64,000 bases of DNA from Desulfoferula sp040751985 (GTDB lineage: Bacteria; Desulfobacterota; Desulfarculia; Desulfarculales; Desulfarculaceae): positions 1 through 64,000 of the forward strand of contig JBFMFU010000065.1 of the NCBI GenBank assembly GCA_040751985.1, written 5' to 3'. Each line of letters begins with the position of its first letter. The stretch's first letter is position 1. A model generated the notes under the pieces. That model worked only from the letters and a program-made list of their open reading frames with translations. It was not told the origin of the DNA and did not search any database. Positions 36,485 to 44,803 of this stretch are shown here, piece by piece. The translations under genes were made by a program, and so were the position numbers.

Positions 36485-38365
36485 TCAGGCCTCCCCAGGC
36501 GCGGGCTTGCCCGCGTTTCTGTCTGCCGGGGCCTGCTTGGGCAGGAAAACGGTGAACACCGAGCCCACGCCCACCTCGCTGGTGACCATGACCCTGCCGC
36601 CGTGCCCGGTGACGATGGCCTCCACGCCGGCCAGGCCCAGGCCGTGGCCGTGGGTCTTGCCCTGGGAGTGCCCCCGGTAGAACATGTCGAAGATATAGGG
36701 CAGGTCCTCGCTGGCAATGCCCATGCCCTGGTCCCGCACCCGGACCGCTATCTCGTTTTTCAAGTCCTCCAGCTCGATGCTGACCGTGGTCCCGCTGGCC
36801 GAGTACTTCAGGGCGTTTTCCAGGAGGTTGCTGAAGGCGCGGCGCAGATGCACGGCGTCGGCCTCTATCACCGGCAGCTTTTGCTGGCTTATTATCTCCA
36901 GCCGGATGCCAGCCTCGCTGAAGCCGGGCTGGAAGGCGGCCATCAGCTCGATGAACTCCTTGTCCAGGTCCGTGGCGCTGAAGTTGAGCTTGAGCCGGCC
37001 GGTCTCCAGACGGGCGAAGTCCAGGAAGTCGTTTATGATCTTTTCCAGATGGGCGGCCTCCTTGCGGATGATCTCCAGGTACTGCTGCTGCTTGTCGCCC
37101 TCCTGCTTGTTGAGCAGGCGCAAGGCGAAGCCCTGAATCCCCACCAGGGGCGATTTCATGTCGTGCGCGAACATGGAGATCAGGTTGGCCCGCTCCCGCT
37201 CCAGGGACTTTATCTCCGTCACATCCTGAAAGATCTCCACGCCCCCCACCAGCTTTCCCTGGGCGTCGTGGAGCCCGGCCGCCTGCACGCGAAGATGTAT
37301 GCTCCGGCCTTCCCGGGTGACCAGGGTGGCCTCCACCGGCCCGGTGGGGCGCTCATTGAGCATGGCCGATTTGATGGGGCACTTGTTCTGGCACAGGTTG
37401 GTCTGCATAACGTCCTTGCAGTAGCTGCCCACCAAGTCGTCAGGCATGCGGCCCAATATCTCCCTGCCCCGGGTGTTGATCTCCGTGATCCTGAAGTCAG
37501 GGTCCACGGAGATGACCCCTACGGGCAGGCTCTGAATCAAGGCCCGGTGCTTTTCGGCCGACTCCCGCAGGGCCGCCTCCATCTTCTTGCGGGAGGTAAT
37601 GTTGCGGATGGTCTCGATGGCGCCGGTTATGTTGCCGTCCGTGTCAAACAGGGCCGTGGCCTTGCCCCAAAGGTGGGCGCCGGCCGGGGGTATGTGGGTG
37701 GCGAAGGCCTCGGTGCGCAGGGTGTGGCCATCGCGGGAGATGAAGGGGTAGCGGTCCTCGTAGGCCTGGTCCCATACCATGGCCAGATCCGCCAGAATGG
37801 GCCTGCGCTCCCCCCAGAAGGGCAGGGCGTATTCATAGTCGCCCTTGCCCAGCATCTGCTCGGCGCTTATGCCGGTCAGCTCCTCGATGGCCCGGTTCCA
37901 GATGATCACCCGGCCTTCACGGTTCAAGACAAATGTGGGGTCCGGCAGAAAATTTATGATGTCGGCCAGGTGCTTCTGGGAGGCCTTGAGCTCTTCCTGG
38001 GCCTGCTTGTGCTCGGTGATGTCAAAGGCCGTGCCCAGTATGGCCGGTTGGCCTTCATACTGGAAAACGCCCGCGGTGAACTGGGCCCATTTTTCCTGGC
38101 CGTCCTTGGTGATTATTTTGAACTGGTAGCTGTTGGGAACCGGCTCGCCCCGCTGCCGGGCCTTGGCCCGCTCGCTGACCAAGCCCCGAAAATCGGGGTG
38201 GACTATCTTCCAGAAAGGCGCTTTTTCCAGTTCTGCCAAGCTGTAGCCGCAGAGGCGCTCGCCGGCCGGATTCATGTAGCGGAATCTATCGCCCTGCACG
38301 ATGAAAATGGCGGCGTCCATTATTTGGGTCAAGAGGTAAAACTTTTTTTCTTTTTCCTCGGGCAT
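36485..38365 (-). CDS. Multi-PAS soluble sensor histidine kinase
   Basis: A 626-residue cytosolic kinase with no membrane helix. Three PAS domains lie at about 10-130, 130-255 and 260-385; the third contains LCQNKCPIKSAM, a cysteine-containing insertion that could bind a metal or iron-sulfur centre. The DHp motif is MFAHDMKSPLVGI, the ATPase domain has NLLENALKYSASG, DQGMGI and HGLGLAGV. ATG at 38365 follows GGAG at suitable distance; a GTG ten codons upstream (38395) is an alternative. It is convergent with the Hdr operon and may sense redox state, an inference from its soluble PAS layout and position. Confidence 0.88.
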   Translation of the reverse strand: MPEEKEKKFYLLTQIMDAAIFIVQGDRFRYMNPAGERLCGYSLAELEKAPFWKIVHPDFRGLVSERAKARQRGEPVPNSYQFKIITKDGQEKWAQFTAGVFQYEGQPAILGTAFDITEHKQAQEELKASQKHLADIINFLPDPTFVLNREGRVIIWNRAIEELTGISAEQMLGKGDYEYALPFWGERRPILADLAMVWDQAYEDRYPFISRDGHTLRTEAFATHIPPAGAHLWGKATALFDTDGNITGAIETIRNITSRKKMEAALRESAEKHRALIQSLPVGVISVDPDFRITEINTRGREILGRMPDDLVGSYCKDVMQTNLCQNKCPIKSAMLNERPTGPVEATLVTREGRSIHLRVQAAGLHDAQGKLVGGVEIFQDVTEIKSLERERANLISMFAHDMKSPLVGIQGFALRLLNKQEGDKQQQYLEIIRKEAAHLEKIINDFLDFARLETGRLKLNFSATDLDKEFIELMAAFQPGFSEAGIRLEIISQQKLPVIEADAVHLRRAFSNLLENALKYSASGTTVSIELEDLKNEIAVRVRDQGMGIASEDLPYIFDMFYRGHSQGKTHGHGLGLAGVEAIVTGHGGRVMVTSEVGVGSVFTVFLPKQAPADRNAGKPAPGEA

Positions 38366-38727
38366 TCTCGGCTCCGCGGCGGGCAGATTCCTCACTTAAG
38401 GGATTAATTAACTGAGCATATCTTCTTTTTATTAAATGATAGCATACGCCGGAGCCCGAAGAACCGGTGTATGGCGATTAAGCAGGGCAACGGATATCAG
38501 CCGCGGCGCAGGGACAAGGGGCGGGGCGCGCCGCCCTTGCCCGGCCGCCGCGAACAAGGCACCCACCCCGGCCGCCGGCAGCGAAGCCATTACCCACCCG
38601 GCGCCGCACCCCAGCGGCGCGCCAAGCCGGTCCGCCGCCCGCAACCGCCAGCGATCAGGCGGCAAAGCCGAAAAAGGCCCGCTACTGCCAGAGTTGGCAC
38701 GGCTCCTGCTAGTTAAGAGAGTGAGCC
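38366..38727. other. 362-base divergent region upstream of the 44-codon gene
   Basis: AT-rich near 38396-38450 (probable promoter of the minus-strand kinase), then GC-rich with arginine/proline-rich shadow ORFs that lack ribosome sites. The sigma-54 promoter at 38694-38711 lies at its right end; enhancer sites for an NtrC-type activator would be expected here but I cannot name them. Confidence 0.4.
38694..38711 (+). promoter_or_regulatory. Sigma-54 (-24/-12) promoter
   Basis: TTGGCACGGCTCCTGCTA: perfect -24 box TTGGCACG, GG at 38696-38697, ten bases, GC at 38708-38709. It lies 17 bases upstream of the 44-codon ORF. It is almost identical to the promoter at 39085-39102. Confidence 0.8.
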
Positions 38728-38862
38728 ATGCCACACGAGATGGAGTCTGACGCCGTGCAACGATTAGCGAGCATCACCCTGGCCGCGCTCCTGGCCGCCG
38801 CCATGATGCTGGCGGCCCTGTTGGAGCGGCCGCAGCAGGCAGCCCGGACCGGGACCCTGTGA
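38728..38862 (+). CDS. 44-residue single-helix membrane peptide
   Basis: A short ORF that starts MPHEMESDAVQRLASI and continues as one hydrophobic helix (about residues 15-32, TLAALLAAAMMLAALL), then a basic tail ending AARTGTL. It stands directly behind a sigma-54 promoter (38694-38711) with GAGAGTGAG as a modest ribosome site. No family recognised. It may be a small membrane regulator or stress peptide; it could also be an untranslated coincidence, but promoter spacing and hydrophobic content argue for a gene. Confidence 0.5.
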   Translation: MPHEMESDAVQRLASITLAALLAAAMMLAALLERPQQAARTGTL

Positions 38863-39084
38863 AACAACCTCCCTCCCTGAAACCCTGTCGCCTACCCCCG
38901 TCGCCTGGGCCTTGCCGGGCGGCGGGCATTTTAAGGCCGCGAAGAAACCGCCCTCTGCCCCCACCGGCCGCGAAAACATTACCCACCTGCGGCTCAGCTC
39001 GTGGCGCGGCCGGCTCCAGGAATTGCATACTTAATTAGTAGGAATTATATTACAAACAAAGACCGGACATGGAAGAGTGAAGGC

Positions 39085-39102
39085 TTGGCATGGCTCCTGC
39101 TT
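39085..39102 (+). promoter_or_regulatory. Sigma-54 (-24/-12) promoter
   Basis: TTGGCATGGCTCCTGCTT: GG at 39087-39088, ten bases, GC at 39099-39100, 43 bases before the ATG of the glycine/tyrosine-rich gene. An AT-rich stretch at 39022-39060 just upstream could bind IHF. Confidence 0.78.
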
Positions 39103-39145
39103 ATTACACGAGCAAGTCAATTCATCCGCAACTAGGAGGCATGTC

Positions 39146-39463
39146 ATGAGAAGGACAGCAGGAATTGCCCTAGCCTTGGCTCTGAGCACCACCCTGGTGC
39201 TGGCCGGCGCCAGCTTCGCCATGATGGGCGGCGGTTGGGGCGGCATGGGCGGCGGCTACGGCATGATGGGCCCGGCCTATGGTCAGGGTCAGGGTTATGG
39301 TCCTGGCTACGGTCCGGGCGCGGGCTATGGACCCGGCGCCTGCGTCAACCAGGGGCCAGGCTATCCCAATGCCCCGGCTCCCGGCTGGGCTCAGCCCCCG
39401 CAGCGGACGCTGCCGGCCCCGGCCCCGGCCCAGCCTGAGCAGGCTCCGCCGGCCCAGGAGTAA
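39146..39463 (+). CDS. Secreted Gly/Tyr/Pro-rich small protein
   Basis: A 105-residue protein with a signal peptide (MRRTAGIALALALSTTLVLA to SFA). The mature part is low complexity: MMGGGWGGMGGGYGMMG, then GYGP repeats, a single Cys (GACVNQ), and a Pro/Ala/Gln tail. Such proteins often occur with metal-resistance or zraP-like periplasmic genes, but no domain can be named. ATG at 39146 is used because the overlapping ATG at 39141 hits a stop at once; AGGAGG lies just upstream. Driven by the promoter at 39085-39102. Confidence 0.65.
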   Translation: MRRTAGIALALALSTTLVLAGASFAMMGGGWGGMGGGYGMMGPAYGQGQGYGPGYGPGAGYGPGACVNQGPGYPNAPAPGWAQPPQRTLPAPAPAQPEQAPPAQE

Positions 39464-39477
39464 CTTCGAGGATTAAC

Positions 39478-39524
39478 CCCCTCCCCTCTCGCCGCTGCCA
39501 CGAGCCGCGGCGAAGCGGGAGGGG
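39478..39524 (+). other. Strong intercistronic hairpin
   Basis: CCCCTCCC/GGGAGGGG (39478-39485, 39517-39524) enclosing TCGCCG/CGGCGA (39489-39494, 39508-39513). There is no T run, so it is more likely an mRNA-stabilising or attenuating structure between two small genes than a terminator. Confidence 0.4.
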
Positions 39525-39546
39525 CGGCGCTAGGAAGGAGAGGAGC

Positions 39547-39795
39547 ATGGAAAACACCACCCCGCGCACCGTGCCCTGCCCCATCTGCCAGATGCCGGTG
39601 GACACCCAGAACTGCGCGCACGTGGCCCAGGCGGGCGGCCGGACCTACTTCTTCTGCGCCGAGGGCTGCCGCCGCAGCTTCCTGTCCCAGAGCTGCTGCG
39701 CCCAGAAGCCCAAGGGTTGGTGGGGACGCTACCTGGACCGTCTGGCCCGGGCCAACGACCAGAGCTTCGGGGCCGCGGGCCCCAAGTGCCATTAG
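39547..39795 (+). CDS. Small YHS/TRASH-like metal-binding protein
   Basis: An 82-residue protein without signal peptide. PCPICQMPVDTQNCAHV and TYFFCAEGCRRSFL match the layout of YHS/TRASH treble-clef metal-binding domains found in copper and heavy-metal proteins. Extra cysteines (SQSCC, PKCH at the end) add possible ligands. ATG at 39547 follows GGAAGGAGAGG. Probably a cytosolic metal chaperone or sensor, cotranscribed with the upstream secreted protein. Confidence 0.65.
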   Translation: MENTTPRTVPCPICQMPVDTQNCAHVAQAGGRTYFFCAEGCRRSFLSQSCCAQKPKGWWGRYLDRLARANDQSFGAAGPKCH

Positions 39796-39817
39796 TCAAG
39801 AGAAGGGACTGGTAAAA

Positions 39818-40009
39818 ATGAACACGCCACGCCGTCAGTTCGGCGCCCCGGAGGCCTCGCCGGCCCCGGCCACCCTGTGGGATCTGTTTCAATCGCTGCA
39901 AGAGCTGGCCCCGGACGAGGAGACGGTGCTCTTGGCCGTGGACGACCTGCTGGGCCGGGGCCTGGTGCGCTGGGCCCAGGGCCGGCCGCCGGCCGTGACC
40001 CTGCACTGA
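39818..40009 (+). CDS. Small hypothetical protein
   Basis: A 63-residue soluble protein, acidic in the middle (LWDLFQSLQELAPDEETVLLAVDDLLGRG). Predicted helices and the phrase VDDLLGRGLVRW suggest a winged-helix-like or helical fold, but no family is recognised. It lies 22 bases after the YHS-like gene and 40 bases before lgt, in the same direction. Confidence 0.5.
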   Translation: MNTPRRQFGAPEASPAPATLWDLFQSLQELAPDEETVLLAVDDLLGRGLVRWAQGRPPAVTLH

Positions 40010-40049
40010 GGCCGCGCCAAGCCTAGACTGACTCGCGGGAGCCGCGCCT

Positions 40050-40841
40050 ATGCACCCCATTTTGTTTCAATTGGGGCCCCTGACCATCCACACCTATGGC
40101 GTGATGCTGGCCCTGGGCGCGGCCCTGGGGGCCTGGGCCTTGGCCGTGCTGGCCCGCCGCGCCGGCCTGGACCAGGAGCGGGTGCTCAGCCTGGCCCTGT
40201 GGACCCTGCTGGCCGGCCTGGCCGGCGCCCGCCTGACCTATCTGGTGCTGGAGCCGGGGCCGCTGTGGCCCCAGCTAAGGCAGTTCTTCATGATCTGGCA
40301 GGGCGGGCTGGTGTTTTACGGCGGTCTGGCCCTGGCCGTGCCCCTGGGCCTCATCCTGGCCCGGCGCCACCGCCTGCCCCTGCCCACTCTGCTGGACATA
40401 TTCGCGCCGGCCCTGGCCCTGGGCCAGGCCTTCGGCCGCCTGGGCTGCTTCTTCTCCGGCGACAGCTACGGCCGGCCCTGGGACGGGCCCTGGGCGGTGG
40501 TGTTCAGCGACCCGCACAGCATAGCCCCCAAGGGCGTACCCCTGCACCCCACCCAGCTCTACATCGCCGGGTCCCTGTTCTTGATATTCGCGCTTTTGTG
40601 GTGGCTGTGGCCGCGGCGGCGCTTCGGCGGCCAGATCATTCTGCTCTACGGCCTGCTGCACGGCCTGGCCCGGCTGATTATCGAGCCCCTGCGCGGCGAC
40701 TGGCGCGGCGAGCCCCTCTGGGGCTGGCTAACCCCCACCGGCCTGTTTGCGGCCCTGCTGGCCGCGGCCTGCCTGGCCCTGTACCTGCTGCTGCGGCGGC
40801 GGGGCGGCCCGGGGAGGGCCGCTACCAGCCGTAGCGCTTAA
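40050..40841 (+). CDS. lgt: Prolipoprotein diacylglyceryl transferase
   Basis: Transfers diacylglycerol from phosphatidylglycerol to the lipobox cysteine of prolipoproteins in the inner membrane. Its 263 residues and about seven helices fit. The N terminus HPILFQLGPLTIHTYGVML, the block HRLPLPTLLDIFAPALALGQAFGR (shown in part as LLDIFAPALALGQ) and GRLGCFFSGDSYGRP are family signatures. Its last 20 bases overlap the 3' end of the convergent receiver gene at 40822. Confidence 0.95.
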   Translation: MHPILFQLGPLTIHTYGVMLALGAALGAWALAVLARRAGLDQERVLSLALWTLLAGLAGARLTYLVLEPGPLWPQLRQFFMIWQGGLVFYGGLALAVPLGLILARRHRLPLPTLLDIFAPALALGQAFGRLGCFFSGDSYGRPWDGPWAVVFSDPHSIAPKGVPLHPTQLYIAGSLFLIFALLWWLWPRRRFGGQIILLYGLLHGLARLIIEPLRGDWRGEPLWGWLTPTGLFAALLAAACLALYLLLRRRGGPGRAATSRSA

Positions 40842-41253
40842 GCGCCTCGCGCACCGCCTCTTCGCGGCTCTCGGCGTCCAGTTCCAGGCGGCGCTCCTTG
40901 CCCTGGCAGATCTTGGTCACCAGGGTGTCCAGGTCCACCGGCTTCTCCAGGAAGTCCAGGGCTCCTTCCTTTATGGCCTCGATGCCGCTCTGCACCGTGG
41001 CGTAGCCGGTGAGCAGGATGATCTGCAGGTCCGGCTTCTTGGCCAGGGCCTGGCGCAGGGTGGCCAGGCCGTCCAGTCCGGGCATCTTGAGGTCCAGCAC
41101 CACCGCGTCGTAGACCCGGCCCTGTATCTTCTGCAGGGCCTCGTCGCCGCTGGTGGCGGTGTCCACCGCGAAGTTGCGGTTGCGCAGACGCTCGCTGATG
41201 CCCTCCAGGAACTCCTTCTCATCGTCCACGATCAACACGTAGGCCTCTACCAT
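40822..41253 (-). CDS. Single-domain response regulator
   Basis: A 143-residue receiver with IVDDE, VVLDLKMPGLDG, LLTGYA and LEKPVD, so all phosphorylation residues are present. A charged tail (CQGKERRLELDAESREEAV) follows. It is the last gene of the nine-gene minus-strand operon that starts with the kinase at 50997, 28 bases after the carbonic anhydrase gene. Confidence 0.92.
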   Translation of the reverse strand: MVEAYVLIVDDEKEFLEGISERLRNRNFAVDTATSGDEALQKIQGRVYDAVVLDLKMPGLDGLATLRQALAKKPDLQIILLTGYATVQSGIEAIKEGALDFLEKPVDLDTLVTKICQGKERRLELDAESREEAVREALKRYGW

Positions 41254-41281
41254 GACCGTCTCCTTGTATCCCTTATGGCCG

Positions 41282-41977
41282 CTAGGGCCTTCCCTGCAGG
41301 GCCTCTTGCGACCGCCGCCGGTCCAGCCAGCGCACCCTGCCGTCCGCCAGATGATACACCGCCCCCATCGCCGTGACTCGCCCCTCCTGCTGGGCCCGCA
41401 GCACCTCGGGGCTCAGGCGGCCCAGCTCGGCCAGGGACTGCCACACGTTCTCCTCCACCGCCGCGGTGATCTGCTCCTCCTCGCTGGAGCCGGGGAAGGG
41501 CAGCGGCAGGCGGTCCAGGGCCGGCTCGATGTACTCCAGCAGGCCGGCGATGTTGGGATCCTGGCCGTCTTTGCCCTGGCCGCGCCGCTTCCAGGCCGCG
41601 GTCACCGCCCCGCAGCCGGTGTGGCCCAGCACCACCACCAGCGGCGTGTGCACGTGCAGCACCCCGTACTCCAGGCTGGCGGCGGTGTCCTGGCTGACCA
41701 CGTTGCCCGCCACCCGCACCACGAACAGGTCCATGATGCCCGCGTCGAATACGCGCTCCACCGGCACCCGCGAGTCCGAGCAGGCCAGCACCGTGGCCAG
41801 GGCGTGCTCGGCCTGGTCCGCGTAGTGGGCCAGCCGCCGGCGCAGGGGTCCGGTGCGCGGGTGGCGGGGCCGGTTCTCGTAGAAGCGTCGATTGCCCTCG
41901 TTCAGGGCGGCCAGCACCTGCTCGGCGGTGGGCTTGTACTCCCGCGGCGTCTGCTTGAGCGCGGTCTGCTTCTTCAT
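41282..41977 (-). CDS. Beta-class carbonic anhydrase
   Basis: Interconverts CO2 and bicarbonate. The 231 residues contain the zinc and catalytic motifs ACSDSR (Cys, Asp, Arg) and GHTGCGAV (His, Cys). No signal peptide, so cytosolic. It lies in one operon with a SulP-family transporter, a family that includes bicarbonate carriers, and with phosphorelay genes. This suggests regulated inorganic-carbon uptake or pH control; the link is inferred from context. Confidence 0.93.
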   Translation of the reverse strand: MKKQTALKQTPREYKPTAEQVLAALNEGNRRFYENRPRHPRTGPLRRRLAHYADQAEHALATVLACSDSRVPVERVFDAGIMDLFVVRVAGNVVSQDTAASLEYGVLHVHTPLVVVLGHTGCGAVTAAWKRRGQGKDGQDPNIAGLLEYIEPALDRLPLPFPGSSEEEQITAAVEENVWQSLAELGRLSPEVLRAQQEGRVTAMGAVYHLADGRVRWLDRRRSQEALQGRP

Positions 41978-41990
41978 GGCCGCTCCCTTT

Positions 41991-42644
41991 CTAGGCCGCC
42001 GCGGGCGGATTGAGGGGCATGTCCAACACCAGGGCCCCGGCCTCGGCCCGGGCCGTGGCCTCCAGGGGGGCCAGCAGCTCCGCGGGCGGCTCGGCCGGCG
42101 GCTGGCTCAACTCGCCGGCCAGGCGCAGGCTGACCGCCTCGCCGGCCCGGCTCAGGCTCACCCGGATCAGGCTGCCGCTGGCCGCCGCGCCCACCGCCGC
42201 CTGCAGGGCGGCCCACAGCGCCTGCTCCACCTGGATGGGCGGGGCCTTGATGGCCAGGTCCTCGCCGCCGGCCAGAGGCTCCAGCTCCAGGCGCACGTCT
42301 CTGAGCGCCGCCAGGCGCAGGTAGCAGCGTACCATCAGCTCCAGGGCCGGCCCCACCTGACAGCGGTCGCGCTGCTTCTCGGCGCTGTGGGCGAAGGTAT
42401 TGAGCCTCTTGACCACCTGGTCCGCCTGGCCCACCCGGGCGATGACTCGGCTGGTCAGCTCCTGCAGGCGCTGGGGGTCCGGCTCGCGGCCCTGGGCGGC
42501 CATCTGCAGCATCTCCAGCATCAGGTGGCTGTGCTCGTTGATCACCGCCAGCTCGTTTTTTATTTCGTGGGTGGCGCTGGCGGTCACGGCGCCGAAGAAG
42601 TCCAGCGCCCGGCCCTCCTGGTCTCGCTCTGGTGGCTTCGACAC
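41991..42644 (-). CDS. Degenerate histidine-kinase-like protein (DHp without canonical ATPase motifs)
   Basis: A 217-residue soluble protein. The DHp helix has SATHEIKNELAVI with a normally placed phospho-His, but the C-terminal half lacks recognisable N, G1 and G2 boxes; where an N box is expected it reads VEQALWAALQAAVGAA. It may be a phosphotransferase or scaffold acting between kinases and receivers rather than an autokinase. It is 11 bases after a receiver gene and 13 before the carbonic anhydrase. Confidence 0.75.
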   Translation of the reverse strand: MSKPPERDQEGRALDFFGAVTASATHEIKNELAVINEHSHLMLEMLQMAAQGREPDPQRLQELTSRVIARVGQADQVVKRLNTFAHSAEKQRDRCQVGPALELMVRCYLRLAALRDVRLELEPLAGGEDLAIKAPPIQVEQALWAALQAAVGAAASGSLIRVSLSRAGEAVSLRLAGELSQPPAEPPAELLAPLEATARAEAGALVLDMPLNPPAAA

Positions 42645-42654
42645 CGCGCTCCTC

Positions 42655-43008
42655 CTAATCCCGGCCCTGCTGCATCAAGGCCAGCAGGTCGTCAATGTCC
42701 ACCGGCTTGACCAGGTAGCGGTCGGCGCCCATCTCCAGGGCCTGCTTGAGGTCCTCGGCGGCGCTGTGGCCGGTGAGCAGTATCACCCGGGCCTGGGGCT
42801 GGCGCTGCTTGATGGCCCGGATCGTCTCCACGCCCCCCAGGCCGGGCATCTTCAGGTCTACCACCACCCAGTCGAAGTTCTTGGCCGCAATGAGCTCCAA
42901 ACCTTGCTCGCCGCTGGTGGCCCAATCGTTGGCTATGCCCCGCAGGTCCAGCCGCTCGGAGAGGGTGGAGACCAGCTCCTTCTCATCGTCTATCAGTAAT
43001 ACCCTCAT
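42655..43008 (-). CDS. Single-domain response regulator
   Basis: A 117-residue minimal receiver: LIDDE, WVVVDLKMPGLGG, LLTGHS and LVKPVD. The gene lies between the Cache kinase (22-base gap) and the degenerate kinase, so it is a plausible relay intermediate between them. Confidence 0.92.
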   Translation of the reverse strand: MRVLLIDDEKELVSTLSERLDLRGIANDWATSGEQGLELIAAKNFDWVVVDLKMPGLGGVETIRAIKQRQPQARVILLTGHSAAEDLKQALEMGADRYLVKPVDIDDLLALMQQGRD

Positions 43009-43030
43009 GGGTTCCTTCCCGCCGCACGCC

Positions 43031-44803
43031 TTAGATCACCGTCGGCGCCGGCTGGTTGGAGGTCGGTTGTCTGCGGGGCAGGATCACGGTGAAGGTGGTG
43101 CCCTCGCCCGGCTGGCTCTCCACTTCGATGCGCCCGCCCATCTTGCGGATGATGCCGTAGGTTATGGACAGCCCCAGGCCGGTGCCCTTCTCGCCCTTGG
43201 TGGAAAAGAAGGGCTCGAAGATGCGCTGCAGGTGCTCCTTGGGGATGCCCACGCCGTTGTCGGCGATGCTGATGGCCACCGCGTCATTGGGCTGCTCGGC
43301 CACCGAGATGTTGATCTCCCCGCCGTTTTCCAGGGCGGCCAGGGCGTTGTTGATGATGTTGAGTAGTACCTGCTGCAGCTGACCCTTGTCCGCCTGGACG
43401 GGCCCTATCTCCTTGGGGATGGCCAGGTTGATGTCGATGTTGCGGTACTCGGCCTCCTTGCCCAGGAAACCCAGCACCTCCCGGATCAGGGCCTCCAGGT
43501 ATATCTCCTCGTTCTTCAGGGGCAGGTGGCGGGCGAAGCCCAGCAGCCGGTGGGTGATCTCGCTCACCCGGCGCACCGAGTCCTGGATCACCGTCACCTG
43601 CTGCAGGAACTTCTGCTTGTGTGCGAAATCCTGGCTGACCCCCAGCAGGTCGCGCATCAGCCCCACCTTCTCGTTGATGATGGCCACCGGGTTGTTGATC
43701 TCGTGGGCCACGCCCGCGGCCAGGCGGCCGATGGAGGCCAGCTTGTTGGTGTACTCGGCCTCGTGCAGCATGGCCGCCCGCCGCAGGTCCGCCTCGTAGA
43801 TGCGGGTGACCAGGGTGGAGGAGACCCACCAGATCACCACCAGGATGGCCACCACCGAAAGCCCCACCATGACGATCACGTTGATGCGCAATAGGTCCCA
43901 CTTGTGCAGCAGGGCCTGGGGCTGCTTGACCACCACCAGGGTCAGGGGGGTGCCTTGGATGCGGGCCAGGCCCAAGAGCAGACCGCGCTTCTGGTTGTCG
44001 GCCACCTCCCGTATGCCTTGCCACTCGGCCGGGGGGCCGCTGAGCAGGGGGAAGCCGGTCAGCACCCCGCCGTAGAGCCGGGAGGGGGTCTGCAGCACGC
44101 CCTGCTGGTTGACCAGGAAGATGTCGCCGCTGGGCTGCAGGTCGGTGGCCCGCAGCAGATCGTTGAGCCGTCCGGTGTCGATGGTGGCCCGAATTACGTA
44201 GGACTCTTCGCCGGCCCGCTCATGGCGCACGGCGATGACGAAGTGGGGGAAGTTGCGGTGGCCCAGGAACACGTCGCTGACGTAGATGCCCCGGATCTGC
44301 ACCTCCTTGTACCAGTCCTGGTCCTTATAGTCGCGGCCCTCCAGGTTGTAGGGGCCCACGTAGGTCCGCTGGATGCCCTTGGCGTCGATCAGGCCCAGGT
44401 CCACGAAGCCGCCGAAGGCCTGGCGCAGGCGCGAGAAGACCCGGTTCAGGTGCCGGTGCTCGGCCAGCTCCTGGAAGGTGTTGGCCAGGCTCACGTAGGC
44501 CAGGGCCGCCCGGCGCTCGTCCAGGAAGTAGGAGATCTGCACCCGGTTGGTGGCCAGCAGCCGCTGCAGGTGGCTGGTTATCTCCCCCCGCTGCATCTGG
44601 TACTGCTGCTGGAACTGGTAGAGGTTGATCAGGGCCAGGAACATCAGGGGGGCCAGGGTCACCACCACCGCCAACCAGAAGGTGGTGCGCCACAGCCGCC
44701 GATAATTAAGAAGCTCCAGGTCCGAGTCGCGCCGGTCCCAGAAGGCGGGCTTTATTTTGGCCCAAATCTTCAATCTACCCCTGCCGCGCCCGAATCTTGT
44801 CAT
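43031..44803 (-). CDS. Cache-domain sensor histidine kinase
   Basis: A 590-residue membrane kinase. Helix at about 38-60; periplasmic Cache-type sensor (about 62-320) with FGGFVDLGLIDAKG and FPHFVIAVRH, close to the sensor of the kinase at 27088-28902; second helix near 322-345; DHp GVAHEINNPVAII; ATPase motifs NIINNALAAL, DNGVGIP and GTGLGLSI. ATG at 44803 overlaps the upstream fusion gene by 29 bases; TTG at 44773, just after that gene's stop with AGGGG before it, is an alternative start. Confidence 0.92.
   Translation of the reverse strand: MTRFGRGRGRLKIWAKIKPAFWDRRDSDLELLNYRRLWRTTFWLAVVVTLAPLMFLALINLYQFQQQYQMQRGEITSHLQRLLATNRVQISYFLDERRAALAYVSLANTFQELAEHRHLNRVFSRLRQAFGGFVDLGLIDAKGIQRTYVGPYNLEGRDYKDQDWYKEVQIRGIYVSDVFLGHRNFPHFVIAVRHERAGEESYVIRATIDTGRLNDLLRATDLQPSGDIFLVNQQGVLQTPSRLYGGVLTGFPLLSGPPAEWQGIREVADNQKRGLLLGLARIQGTPLTLVVVKQPQALLHKWDLLRINVIVMVGLSVVAILVVIWWVSSTLVTRIYEADLRRAAMLHEAEYTNKLASIGRLAAGVAHEINNPVAIINEKVGLMRDLLGVSQDFAHKQKFLQQVTVIQDSVRRVSEITHRLLGFARHLPLKNEEIYLEALIREVLGFLGKEAEYRNIDINLAIPKEIGPVQADKGQLQQVLLNIINNALAALENGGEINISVAEQPNDAVAISIADNGVGIPKEHLQRIFEPFFSTKGEKGTGLGLSITYGIIRKMGGRIEVESQPGEGTTFTVILPRRQPTSNQPAPTVI

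Noticed and set aside
38471..38716. Plus-strand Arg/Pro-rich ORF of 81 codons
   Set aside because: Low-complexity basic composition typical of GC-rich shadow frames, no ribosome site, and it runs across the sigma-54 promoter.
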